Shown: piece after piece, positions 9,561 to 20,311 of the stretch
Numbering within the stretch: position 1 is the first letter of the stretch
How the letters are laid out: each line of letters begins with the position of its first letter
Origin: Nageia nagi
Taxonomy: Eukaryota > Pinophyta
Reading direction: 5' to 3'
NCBI GenBank assembly: GCA_050084985.1
Contig: JBITNC010000001.1
Coordinates: forward strand, 142,042,001-142,106,000
DNA: 64,000 nucleotides
Program-made: the position numbers and the translations under genes
The notes under the pieces: model-generated
What the model was told of the DNA's origin: nothing
The model's database searches: none
What the model saw: the letters and a program-made list of their open reading frames with translations, nothing else

Positions 9561-11609
9561 CCCTACCTTATTGAATTTGGGTTTACTCCTTTTTTAGGGT
9601 TTGTTCTTGCATCTAGGCTCCTTATGTAGCACTAATATCCATAACTTAAGGCTCTATAAACTCTTTTATATCAAAATTTTTTATCTCTTTTACCACCACC
9701 TTTGGAACTTCTCTTGTAGCCTTTGAAGGTGAAGGTACAATCATTTGTGACTATGACTTTGTTGTAGTGGTGAAAAGCTTTTTTGCAAGATTCTATTCTT
9801 TCTCTAAGGTTTGTTATTTTTGAGCCAAAATTTGTATTTTCTTTTTCTTCTTTATAGAAGGCTCCCACGAAGAGGTGGAAGTGTTTAAAGGGTCTTGCTC
9901 TCCCTTCTTTGGAAGCTCAACTATGCTAAATGGTTGTCCTACTTGTACTGGCCTTGCCCCTATAGTAGATTTTCTTTGAAAATAAGGAGGAAGGGGCTAT
10001 CCCAACTATAGGAAAGGATCTTTGATATATTTAGCCTCTCAGTACTTATCATATTTGAATTTTTCAAATAATTCACTCTCAATGTGGTGAATTTTTATTG
10101 TATACCCAAATTTGAATTTTATAAAATAATGAATTTTATTTGAACCCCACCCAAGATTTGCTAATTAGGTGAGGACCTCTAGGTTGAAGAAAAAATTTTA
10201 TCTCTTATTTTTCCAATTCCTATACTTCCTTATTCCCTCAAGGGCCATCCAGGCCTTATTTAGGGGTATGAATTCCCAATCAAGGTGCATTTTAACTTCC
10301 TATTCATATTTTATTTATAAAATATTTTATATGAGATCTACTATCATAGACAAAAGTTAGACATTTTTTTTTATCTTATTACTTTGTAGCTTCCACCATA
10401 ACTAATTTGAAATTTTGTATAATGAATTGAGCTATACTATTTTTACATCCTATTTCTAAAAGAGTAAATTTTTTAGCATAAATCACTATATCTATAAGAG
10501 ACTTAAAATTACCTCTGAATCCATATTTGCTCTCTATAGCATAAATCTATCTTTCCATTTCTATTGAGTACAACTGGGGGGTTACATATTTGGGTAATAA
10601 AAAAGGTCTCTCAAAATATCCATACCTAATTATCATGGTGCAACTTCTTAATAAGTACTAATCATCGATTTTGTTTCCTCCTTGTAGCTCCCTCATTGTG
10701 CTTTTATGCAGTCAATTGGGGAGTTTTCCAATCAAAATGTTTACTACTATTGCATAGAACTTATCCATAAACTCATGAGGAATGTCTAAAGTTTGAATTC
10801 TCAATTTTGAACAAACACCTCTTAATCTCACCAGTAATGAAAGCTAAGAAGTCATAGCAGACATGAGCCTCTATAATATTATAAGCCATATGTACCATGG
10901 CTTCATTTGCTTCAATTTAGATTTTCTTTTCTAGGATAACTACCAATGCCTACAACACTTCTCTATCCTTTTTTTCCTTTCAAAAAGGGCTATTTGATAT
11001 CTTGGTAAGAGTTTATCCTTCTTGCTATCTTGATATCTTCCACTAATTCAGCTCAACATTTCATATTGATTGACATAAAAGTTATGCTTATTTTTTTTAA
11101 ATCAATTTGTTTCTTGACATGAAAAGTCCAATTTGCTGGAATAGCAAATGCTTGAATGATAGAATCAAGAGAGTAATCTAGTACAACTTCAAACTTTAGT
11201 TCTGATACATCTCCCTCTTCTATGTTCTTAAACATTCCTATTTGGTAACCATTTTGGTGATGTCTATGTGCTAACGAGTATAATAGTTTGGGGCAAGTAA
11301 AGGATTCATAGGGCACATAATAAGCCAAGCCCTGGTCAATCATGAAATCCCTTTTTGAATGAGCAATGAATTCCTCTTTTTTATCACCTTAGGTGTCTTA
11401 TGTTGTAGAAAGATATGATTGGGGTCGGCTCTCCATGTGTCCATGTGATTGATCACCCCCATTTTAATCTAGTTTATTCTTGGTGTATTCTTGAGATATT
11501 CTTCTTGCAAGGAAAGAAGGTTAGCATCAAGTTGATCTACTTCAGATGTATAGGATGACTAAGAAGTTGACATGATATCAACACCCTTCCTTGAACCTTT
11601 GGTTATCAT
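9561..11609 (-). pseudogene. ORF-X, N-terminal part, gypsy A
   Basis: Long extra reading frame downstream of integrase. The Met at 11609 opens MITKGSRKG and matches the start of the gypsy B copy (62222). Conserved blocks shared with copy B include SLQEEYL, DTWRAD, KTPKV, LAYYVPYESFTCPKLLYSLAHR and VHMAYNIIEAHVCYDFLAF-like text. Frequent stops and frameshifts break it. The assembly gap removes the C-terminal coiled-coil part. I do not recognise a family and see no signal peptide or membrane segment. Its position resembles the env-like ORF of Athila/Calypso elements, but nothing in the sequence supports an envelope function. Confidence 0.7.
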
Positions 11610-12115
11610 TTAAAAATAGTAATTTAAGCAATGTAAGGTCCTACAACTTTTCTATCTCTTAACACAACTCAACTTTGAAATCTGTAAGTTTTGAATGCTA
11701 TAAAAACTTATGTGCTTAAAATTGGTTAAGTTTTGAACTAGAGAGTATGGGGGGAAATTTATTTATCCAAGGTTGGTAAGATTTTCATTAATGGTAATAT
11801 TTCTTAAGGATCTCGAGACCCATAGATTGTATGGATTGAGTTGGCATAGGCTAGATAAGTAATTTCAAAGCACACCAAACTTAATTTGTGGTACTTATGT
11901 GATGGTTTGTGAAATCCAAAGAAATATTTCTTTAATTGCTACCTTATTTAGTTGATAGCTAAGCAATACATCAACATTAACTTTTGATAAAGCTAAATTA
12001 AAGTTGATCATTAATGGCTACCTACTTTTTGAAAACTATGCAAAAGATGTAAATTATTTTTTTAACTATTTACAATATACATTACTTTGTAGGCACTACA
12101 AGCTCACCTCATCAC
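11610..12115 (-). other. Noncoding spacer between integrase and ORF-X
   Basis: About 0.5 kb without open frame, conserved in position and largely in sequence in gypsy B (62223-62780). It could hold a splice acceptor or an internal promoter for ORF-X; neither can be shown by eye. Confidence 0.5.
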
Positions 12116-13290
12116 CTAGTAATGTTTCAAATAGATTTCATTTATGGGAATAGGTAATTTCTGAAACCTGATAATATCTTGCAATTTGAATGCATTATTT
12201 TGCATATCTTGAGTGATGATGTAAGGTTTGATCCAAAGAAAATCAAATTTTTTGTGTCTTTCGAGCTTTACTCTTTTCTCATCCCATTTGAGAACAATAT
12301 CACCTAGTTCAAACTTCACCTGGGAAGACTTTTTCTTATCAAACCACTTCTTGACAATGTGCTAATGATGCTAGAATGACTCAAATGCTTTATTCCAATC
12401 TTCTTCTAATTTCAAGAGTTGACTATATCTGGATTGGTTCAAAGTGATGGTCCTCCATTTCTTGTAGGATTTTCAATGCTAGTAACTCCATGTGTATTGG
12501 CAACATAGGTCTTTTACCATATACCAATGCATATGAGGATGTATTTATTAGTGATTTTATACCGATCCTATTTGCCCATAATGCAAAGTCCAATTGTGTA
12601 TGCCATTATCTAGGATTGCCTTCAATTATTCTCTTGATGATCTAGGTTAGATTTTTGTTAGTTGATTCAGCTAACTCGTTACCTCATGGGTAATAGTTTG
12701 AATAGAACAACCAATACACTCCATAATGAGCTATAAGACTTGATAGATTACCTTTAGTAAATGTCAAGTGATTATCTAACACAATAGTCTATGGGATCTC
12801 GAAGCAAGTGATTATCCTTTTAATCATTTCTATCATCACTTCTTGATCTACATTTTTACATGGCATAGCCTCTAAGCATCTAGTGAAGTAATCTATTACA
12901 GTTAAAATAAACTTATGGCCTAATAAGGAATTTGGGTTTATAACACCAATGAAGTCTATACACCATTGTTGAAAGGGTTCTTTAACTACCACAAGTTTGA
13001 GAGGCATTACATCTTATCTTCTCTTTCCCATAAATTTATTGCACTTATCACATTCTCGAGCAATCTTGAATGAATCCTGAAATATAGTGGGCCAATAATA
13101 CCCAATTTGTAATACCTTTGCTGATGTAGTTGGTCCATTGTAATACCTATTAGAGAATCCATAATGAAATTCATGCAATATTTTATAGGATTCATCTTGA
13201 ATCACACATCTAAGTAGGGTTTGATCAAAACTTTTTCTATATAGATGATCATATATCATGATAAATTTGAGGGCATGCAACTTAAATCTC
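12116..13290 (-). pseudogene. Gypsy A integrase
   Basis: N-terminal zinc region with GYYWPTIFQDS and the cysteine pair of ECDKCNKF; core with QWCIDFIG (first Asp), VLDNHLTF (second Asp) and NELAESTNK (Glu), all acidic residues retained; C-terminal GDIVLKWDEKR and PYIIT blocks ending in YLKHY, a typical plant gypsy integrase tail. Several stops and frame changes split it (near 13010, 12785 and 12660). No chromodomain follows. The C-terminal block is retained in gypsy B (62783-62990), giving a useful landmark for the deletion there. Confidence 0.85.
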
Positions 13291-13358
13291 CTTCTTTGAA
13301 ATTTGTTTAGAGCTTTAGGGAACCTACCAATTTAGAAATAAATCATAATTTATTTAAT

Positions 13359-13958
13359 CTAATCACTTTTTTGATTGAGTTGTTGTTCATCCTCTATAAG
13401 AGCGATCATATGTGAAGCTTTAGTTATATTTTCATAGAGAGCCCTACCTTTGATTAGCTTGGTTGGCTTAAATTCTATGTTATATTCTATTATTTTAGTG
13501 ATCCAACTAGCCTTTCCTTCACCTTGATCTCCTTGTATAATATAATTTCTTACATCTGGATGGATAGTAAATACAAAGATTCTGCTATGGGAGACATAAT
13601 GCTTGAATTTTTTAAGTCCATTCATTATGAAAAACACTAGCTTTTTAATAAATGAGTACCTTAACTAGTTTTGATGCAGTGTTTGACTATGAAAGGCAAT
13701 CGAATATTCTTTATTATTGTCATCCTTTTGTACTAGAATTGTAGCAATGCTCCTATCTACTCCATGTGCATACATGATGAAATCTTTTGACATATCAAGA
13801 TTTTTAAGCATAGGAGCTTTTGTTACAACCTTTTTTATTTCTTTGAAGGCTACTTTTACTTCATATGACCAATAAAATACAACATCTTTCTTTATCATTG
13901 AAATGATTGGGGATACAATCTTTGAGAAATTATTGATAAATTTTTTAACAAAATTAAT
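13359..13958 (-). pseudogene. Gypsy A connection domain and gypsy-type RNase H
   Basis: The block FYWSYEVKVAFKEIKKVVTKAPML matches the RT-RNase H connection of gypsy elements, followed by DMSKDFIMYAHGVDRSIATIL, the first strand of gypsy RNase H. The later part (13637-13359) reads WITKIIEYNIEFKPTKLIKG, the classic end of this domain before integrase in plant non-chromoviruses. A stop near 13660 separates the two halves. This is a second RNase H, distinct from the one at 15120-15510. Confidence 0.8.
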
Positions 13959-14670
13959 TTGACCAAGGAATGACTACAAGGCCTTCTTGTTAGAGGGAAG
14001 TGGAAATGCTTCTATAGCTTTTACTCTATTTGGATCAATTGCTAGTACCTCTTTTGAGATAATGTGGCCAAGTAGCTTTCCTTGTTTGACCATAAAAATT
14101 AATTTTTTTGGATTTATTGAAAAGTCAAATTTTATTTATCTTTCAAAGACTAGTTTTAGATGTTCTAGATGATCACTTCTACTTCTAGAGAAGATTGTGA
14201 TACTATCTAGATAGATCAATATAATCTTATTTATTAGCTCACCAAATGCATGATCTATGGCTCTTTGAAAGGTAGCTCCTACATTAGAAAGACCAAATGG
14301 CATTCTTTAAGAAGCAAATGTTTCCCAATTAGTTGTAAATGCAATTTTGAATTGATCTTCATCTTTCACCCAAATCTGATTAAATCTTGAGTAACCATTA
14401 ATCATTGAAAAATAACAAGATCCTTATCTTTAAGAGACACTTTATTCAAATTTCTGAAAATCAACACAAAGTTTGATTTCTCTACTTTTCTTTCTAATAA
14501 GAACTAGATTTGCAACCCAAAAAGAATGCTTGATAGGATAAATAATTTTTGAATCAAGAAGTTTAATTAACTTTTGTTTCATAGTTTTTTCTATTTTTGG
14601 GTTGACTGGTCTTTATTTTTGCCTGTATGATTTGATCTTTGGTTCAAGCTCAATTGTGTGTTGAATGACA
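13959..14670 (-). pseudogene. Gypsy A reverse transcriptase
   Basis: Blocks in order: KLLDSKIIYPIKHSFWVANL, a frameshift near 14440, MINGYSRFNQIWVKDEDQFK (palm region with the first catalytic Asp position altered to Asn), RMPFGLSNVGATFQRAID, and the active site YLDSI, where the second Asp of YxDD is Ser (codon 14202-14204). FSINPKKLIF and GHIISKEVL follow. With the DD pair broken this RT cannot be active. Confidence 0.85.
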
Positions 14671-15119
14671 TCTTTGCCATATGTCTTAAGATCATCATAA
14701 GTATAGGTAATTACTTAGAAAAACTTATGATAAATTTGAGATATAGTAACCTATTTTGTATCAAAACACTTTGAACTAATTTTTATATACTTCTTGAGTT
14801 CTACTTCTAGCTCAAAATAATTCTCCTTTAGGATGATCAAAGACTTAGTCTTTAAGATATCTTCTGAATCAAATAATCTTTCAAAAGAGAGCAATCCTTA
14901 TGGTATAACATTATTTTTGAGTTGAATGATATCTAATTCTTGAAAATAATTAGGCATTTTCTGAGTACCAAAAGTGTGAGCCACTGCTTCATCCATGAGG
15001 AAGTTCATATATGCTCATTGAAGTTGAATACTTGCTAGATGTTTGCAACATCAAGTATTGAAGGCCTACACTAAATTTTGAATCCAAGAGAATCTTTTAT
15101 AATGAGCAAGATTATAATG

Positions 15120-15510
15120 TGCCCCTCTTCCAGCAAGTGCATTAGCTATTTGGTTGTACCTTCTAGGAATAGATATAAAATTGATAGTAAAAACTAACTC
15201 CAATAAATCCCATACTCTATTCCTATAGTTCTTTAGATAATGATGTTTTGCACTGATTTGATTTCTAACCTACTTAATAATCAATTTTGAATCACTATGA
15301 ATAATCAGGCATCTAATGTCTATACTGATTGCTTTAGATAACCCTAAATAAAGGGCTTCATACTCAATAGCATTATTTGTATATTTCCATATGAATTAAA
15401 AGAAGAATCTTTTGGTAGTTCCCTTAGAAGATTTAAAGACCACTATAGCTCCACATCCATGTTTACATCAAGACCCATCAAAATACATTTTAAATATCTC
15501 ATGTTCTCTT
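15120..15510 (-). pseudogene. RNase H (RVT_3/archaeal-like) placed between protease and RT
   Basis: The minus strand reads MYFDGS (catalytic Asp codon 15477-15479), GCGAIVVFKSS, TNNAIEYEALYLGL (catalytic Glu), IIHSDSKLII (second Asp), and IPRRYNQIANALA, where the last Asp of the usual ADALA is Asn. This is the layout of plant RNase HI-like RVT_3 domains and of the archaeal-type RNase H of Tat elements. Two stops interrupt it. What is odd is position: it lies upstream of RT, between protease and RT, while a second, gypsy-type RNase H lies after RT. Confidence 0.8.
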
Positions 15511-15739
15511 TTAGTGGTGACTGAGATTGGCTAAGTTTTCTCATATAAATAATAATTTTCCATGTTAGCATCTGTGACCTAATAATTTGGATCATTTACT
15601 GAAAGAAATTTAATTTTTAGTAGTGATTCCCTTAGTGTGTCACTTTAAAATACTTCCATTGGTTGTGGATCATTCATATAGTTTTGTTCATTGATGCTTT
15701 AAGATGGATAGTTTTGGTGTCTTCATTTAGAATCTTTAC

Positions 15740-16255
15740 CTATGTATTTTGGAAAGGAAGAAGAAGGTGACTGTAGTCTAAGGCTAGGTATCCTCCCAAT
15801 TTAGTAGTAAATTCTCTAGAAAGACATATTTTGAATAAAGGTGGAAGATCAACTACAATAACATCTTGGATAATATGAATATTAGGGAAGGCATTCAAGG
15901 TTATTTGAACTTCTTTAACACTACCAACTACATATACTAAGGAAGAATCTAATTTTATGGCACCATCAATACATATTGTAATATATAGTTTTATTTTATG
16001 TGCAATAGCTTTAGGGATCACAGTTATTGTAGCTTCAGTATCAATTATACAATTGTTCACTACCCAACCTTCTAATCTTAGAGATAAATAGAAAGGTGGG
16101 GGTCTTGTTATACTTATTAGAGATGGAGGGATAATTTTAGACATGGAATAGACATGATTCTCTTCATTTACCTTTTTTTTACTATTTCTTAATTTTAAAG
16201 CTTCTTGCAAAAGATCTAATTGACCTAGTTTCTTTAATGCATCAAACATAGTCAT
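15740..16255 (-). pseudogene. Gypsy A aspartic protease and flanking region
   Basis: An open stretch of 171 codons. The retropepsin core reads NCIIDTEATITVIPKAIAHKI: the Gly of the DTG triad is Glu. The upstream part (DALKKLGQLDLLQEALKLRNS) is a conserved gag-protease linker that reappears in gypsy B at the deletion junction. The downstream part VVDLPPLFKICLSREFTTKLGG fits the second half of a gypsy protease. The Gly loss predicts an inactive enzyme. Confidence 0.75.
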
Positions 16256-17800
16256 ACTAGAAAAAGTTTTTTATAATTCTTCCACAATATTGTATGGAGC
16301 ATATAGGATGGACTTACTCGGTTTTGCTTATTGATGTGTTCTAAAATGTTGAGTAGCTTTTTATTTATGATAATCAATAATGAAAATATATCTCAATGTA
16401 GTAGGTATTTCTTTCTTCGAGACTTCTTTTTTAGCTATAGCAAGGTTTGTTTCACCTAAGGTATTAGTACTTGAATTTGGTGGAATAGTGCCCAAATTAA
16501 ATGGAACTTAATGATTTTGGTTCTTAGGTTGAGCTAAGGGAGCCTTAGCTTTTTTAGGTTTAGGTTGTATTTGAGTGGAAGCTCAATATTGCTAAGTGTC
16601 TTGAGGTTATTATGGAACTACTAAAGAAGTTGTTATAGTTTGAACATAATTTGCTTATTTTTTAGCATATCTTGAAAGCCAAAAGTTGACCATTGTGAGA
16701 TTAGTAGTAGGATCTACTGCAGGTTCCACCATTTGGTTAGAATGTAAGCCTAAATATTGATGTTGATTCATTACACATGAATCTAGAAAATGAGGAGCTA
16801 AACATGGTGGAAACCATTCTATAATTCCTAAAGTAGCACTATCTGTAGAACTAGTCATAACAACATTTTCAATTATTTTAGAAGGATTTGTCTATTTTTG
16901 CTAGTTGACCTTAGGCTAGAATCTTGGTTGATATAATTATCATATCTTCTATAATTAAAACCATGATTCTACCTTTCTTACAGAGTGAGATTATTGGTTA
17001 GATTCCTAATAGTTATCTTCAATTACCTTATTCTTTTCTCTTCTTGAGATTTAGATTAAGTACCAATACTTGTGGATGTAAGAGAAAATAATATTGGTAA
17101 CTAATTTTAGATAATAGGTTTAGGAGGAGGTGGTAAGGCTAGACTCTAGGGTGACCTATTTATGGAGCTTGTTTAGGAGGTAAATTCAGAAATAAAGGCA
17201 TGATTATTCTAGGTTGCATTTTACTAGAGGAAACCAAGGTATGTTCTATGATTTTTGCTATTTGGTAGACATGTGGAAATGTATCTCCTGACATAATAAT
17301 AAGCATATTGAGGTTAGGAAGAAAATATTTCTTGTAATACACCAGAGCTTATGCATTTGTTGGTCTAACCCTTATTGGTATGGACTTTCATGTTCTTTCA
17401 AATTTAATATTGAAATCATTAATGGATTCATGAGGATGTCTTTTGATACATGCTATGAGGCTAAGGAACATGCTATTATCACCATCTATAAAAAATATTT
17501 TAATTAAATCTTCACGTAACTCTCTCCATGAATTTATAGATTAGGGGGTAAGATTTCTGAACCACTCAACCACTTTGCTTCAAAAGAGTGTGATAGTAAC
17601 CTATTCATCATAATTTTATTAGTAATATCAAAGCTTGAAGCCAACAAAGATACATCTTTACAATGTTCATATGGAATCTTTTCAAAGCCATCATACTTAG
17701 GTAAAAATTTGAAGGCTACTTGAGGTATAGGAGTTGAAATAGTAGCAACAACCAAAGGATGACTATTACTCTAGGTAGGAAAATCTATTGGTTGAGCCAT
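16256..17800 (-). pseudogene. Gypsy A gag
   Basis: Putative start Met at 17800 (MAQPIDFPT). It includes FKFLPKYDGF and SFEAKWLSGSEILPP, matching the retrotransposon gag block with its Trp near the end of the helical domain. A Pro-rich stretch and a QERxNHGFNYRRY block follow, shared with gypsy B around 63780-63830. Many stops are present. No CCHC knuckle is seen, which is not unusual for this lineage. Gag forms the virus-like particle in intact members. Confidence 0.7.
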
Positions 17801-18149
17801 ACTTGGAGAATGTGTAGGATATGAAGGATTTTTTGGGATTGAGTCAAATATAATTGATAGTGGGATTACCCTTAAAGGAACTAAAGGATACACAACTCAA
17901 TAAACCTTTCATCTAGTCCTCCTGTGAGGGACTAACAACTCCTGAAATTTAGGCTATCAAGGAGAATTTTTGACATTACTTATAGTTAGTCTTAATTTTG
18001 GAGGTGTTAGGGTTTAAAACATTGATTAGTTGATAGTAGAGTCACCAATAATGTTAAAAGAACTTTAAAATCTTAAAGGATTTAATTAATAGCTCACTAA
18101 ATGAGGCTATCAAGCCTAACTACACTCGCTAAATATGGAATTTAGCTCG

Positions 18150-18168
18150 TGTCCCATCAGGCATGCCA
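18150..18168 (-). promoter_or_regulatory. Primer binding site, TGGC type
   Basis: Minus strand reads TGGCATGCCTGATGGGAC starting at 18168, resembling the TGGCGCC... primer sites of Tat/Athila elements with transition changes. It lies about 20 bp inside the LTR end at 18189, farther than usual, so the LTR edge or the PBS may be off by some bases. Confidence 0.5.
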
Positions 18169-18188
18169 AAAATAGAACTTTCTACTAT

Positions 18189-20311
18189 TGATTGGTATAG
18201 TGTAACCTCATAGGGTTTGGTATTATTATGTTCTCCACTACCTATAATGGTAGGTTCCTTGAAAGAGCAGAAGGTGGTGGGGATTTGCTTATGTTGGTTT
18301 TCTACTCAATCTCTAGTTTATAGGCTAGTTCCTATCTATATTCAAAGTTAAAAGTAACAGGAAAGGAATGAAAAGATAAAGAGTTATAGAAAAAAGATAC
18401 ATAAATAAAAAGAGCTAAAATAAGAAATATACAACCCAAGCATTGCAACATGGGTAGCAATCCATATCCAAGATTAAGAATAGTAAATTATCTCGCACCT
18501 CGGGTCTCGTAATCATAATACATAGCTATAATTTGAAGAAAACATTTCACACATAACATCCATACAAGCAATGAATACCCACTTTGTTTCAAGAGGGTAA
18601 AGTATTATCTATTTGTATTATCATATGTGAATAGATCTTATATATTTGGGCAAATTTGCTAAAGTGTTTGACCGTTTTGATCTTTATGATTTAGCTATTC
18701 ATACAACTTCCCCTTCTTGGGTGGTTGGATTTCATTAATATACATAATTGCTAGAATTGAATGAAATAAATAAAATAGCACTATTTACATAAATACTACA
18801 ATTATGTTAGATTACATAGTGAATAAGTACCAACAACATGACTATCTAGAAATTTGCAATTTCTGAACAACCATGTCCATAGAGTTAGTCTTTTTGACAT
18901 GTCATTGATTGCTCCTTCTTTGACCCTATAGCTAAATGGAGATAGCACTATAGCTGTTTGAGTAATTATTTGACTACAAATTGATGGGTATTATTTGGTA
19001 CTATGCTCTATCAACTACTATCTACTTCTTTACAATCTTTATGATCTCTACTATAGATGTTAGTAATCAAAGTAATGGTAGTTGATAGATATTTTGTTAA
19101 CTTGGTTAAAAAGAAATTGCTAATGTTATGTGGAAATGAGTTGGTGTCAACATATTAATAGGACCCTAGGGATCAAACACTTAATATGAAGTGGAATTAG
19201 GTATTTCTTCTTATGCATCACTCTTACCTTTACTTAGTAGGTTCTATGTTCTTTGTTTGAGCTTTGTAGATGATCTAGCTCTTTCGTGACCCACTGATTT
19301 CAATAAAAAATTATAATGTCATCACTCAAAATTGATGGGTTCTATTTATGATCTTAAAAAATCTTCACCCACCATTACTTGTTCTAGGACCCATTGATTT
19401 CACTCAAAAATTATGATGTCATCACTTAGAATCGATAGGCTCTATTGATCATCTTCAAAAATCTTCACTCACCATTGCTTATTTTGGGACCTATTGATTT
19501 CACTCAAAAATTATGGTTTCATCACTCAAAATCAATGGGCTCTATTAATGATCTTCAAAAATCTTTACCTACCATTTCTTATTCCAAGACTCATTGATTT
19601 CACTCAATAATTATGATGTCATCACTCAAAATCTATGAGTTCTATTGATGATCTTGAAAAATCTTCACCTGCCATTACTTATTTTTGAGACCCATTAATT
19701 TCACTCAAAAGTTATTAAATCATCACTCTGAATCAATGGGCTTTATTAATGATCTTCAAAAATATTCACCCACCATTACTTGTTTCAAGACCCGCTAATT
19801 TCACTCAAAAATTATGACATCATCACTTAGAATTGATGAGCTTTGTTTATGACCTGGATTTGAATTTATGCAAGTCCTGAACACTTGTGAAAATAATTTT
19901 TAGACACTCTAAAGGATTAAATATAACTCTCAAACATTCTTATTTACATAATTCTTGGGTATTCTTTACAATTTTCTTAGGTACTCTTAAGAAAATAACA
20001 TAACTCTTGGGTTCTGATAACTCCCAGGCACTAAATAATAAAAGAATAAAGAATAACATAACTCTTATTCACATAACTTTCAGGTATTCTTATTTACAAA
20101 ACTGACACTCTAAGAGAAATAAATGAGAAGAAGAGGGATTAATAAGAATGAAATAATACAAGAACTTACAACTTACAGAGACTCTAAGAGAATAATATCC
20201 CTCTTGGGCACTCTTATATACATAATTCTTAGGCACTAAAGAATAAAAAAATAGAGAATAAAGAATAATTTAGAATTACCCTGATTTAGAGTGTAATTTT
20301 GAAAGAATATA
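18189..20311 (-). repeat. 5' LTR of gypsy A (about 2.1 kb)
   Basis: Boundaries come from comparison with the gypsy B LTR (51202-51558 plus 56691-58340). Homology starts at TGAT (18189, plus orientation) and stops after AAAGAATATA at 20311 (CA in copy B, TA here). The shared sequence includes CAACCCA(A/G)GCATTG, ATTATCTATTTGTATTATCAT and TTCCTTGAAAGA blocks. It carries a six-unit tandem array (19288-19860) and a looser repetitive zone with CTCTTGGG phrases (19900-20260). Left of it lies PBS and gag; right of it lies CACTA transposase. Confidence 0.8.
19288..19860. repeat. Tandem repeat, six units of 100 bp
   Basis: Units start at 19288, 19388, 19488, 19588, 19689 and 19789, each beginning near GACCCATTGATTTCACTCAA and including ATGTCATCAC and GATCTTCAAAAATCTTCAC. 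Spacing is 100 bp (once 101). The last unit is partial. The array lies inside the gypsy A LTR, at the same relative place as the 79-bp array in gypsy B. Confidence 0.9.

Larger units (their letters stand above)
9561..20311 (-). mobile_element. Gypsy A: large Ty3/gypsy retrotransposon with extra ORF-X, minus strand
   Basis: Read on the minus strand: 5' LTR (20311-18189), PBS (18168-18150), gag, protease, RNase H of the RVT_3/archaeal type, RT, a second gypsy RNase H, integrase with the usual LKHY end, a spacer, and ORF-X, which runs into the assembly gap. The domain set (two RNase H domains, TGGC-type PBS, long LTR) resembles the non-chromovirus Tat lineage, but the first RNase H precedes RT. 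The element carries many stops and its RT active site is altered. The sequence right of the 5' LTR is CACTA transposase, so the element seems to have landed in that transposon. Confidence 0.85.

Noticed and set aside
9438-9629. Open frame spanning the N run
   Set aside because: Most codons are unknown bases; an artefact of the gap.
19288-19860. The 100-bp array as a CRISPR or as a centromeric satellite
   Set aside because: Units are adjacent and diverged with no spacers, and the array is confined to an LTR at a homologous position in both element copies.
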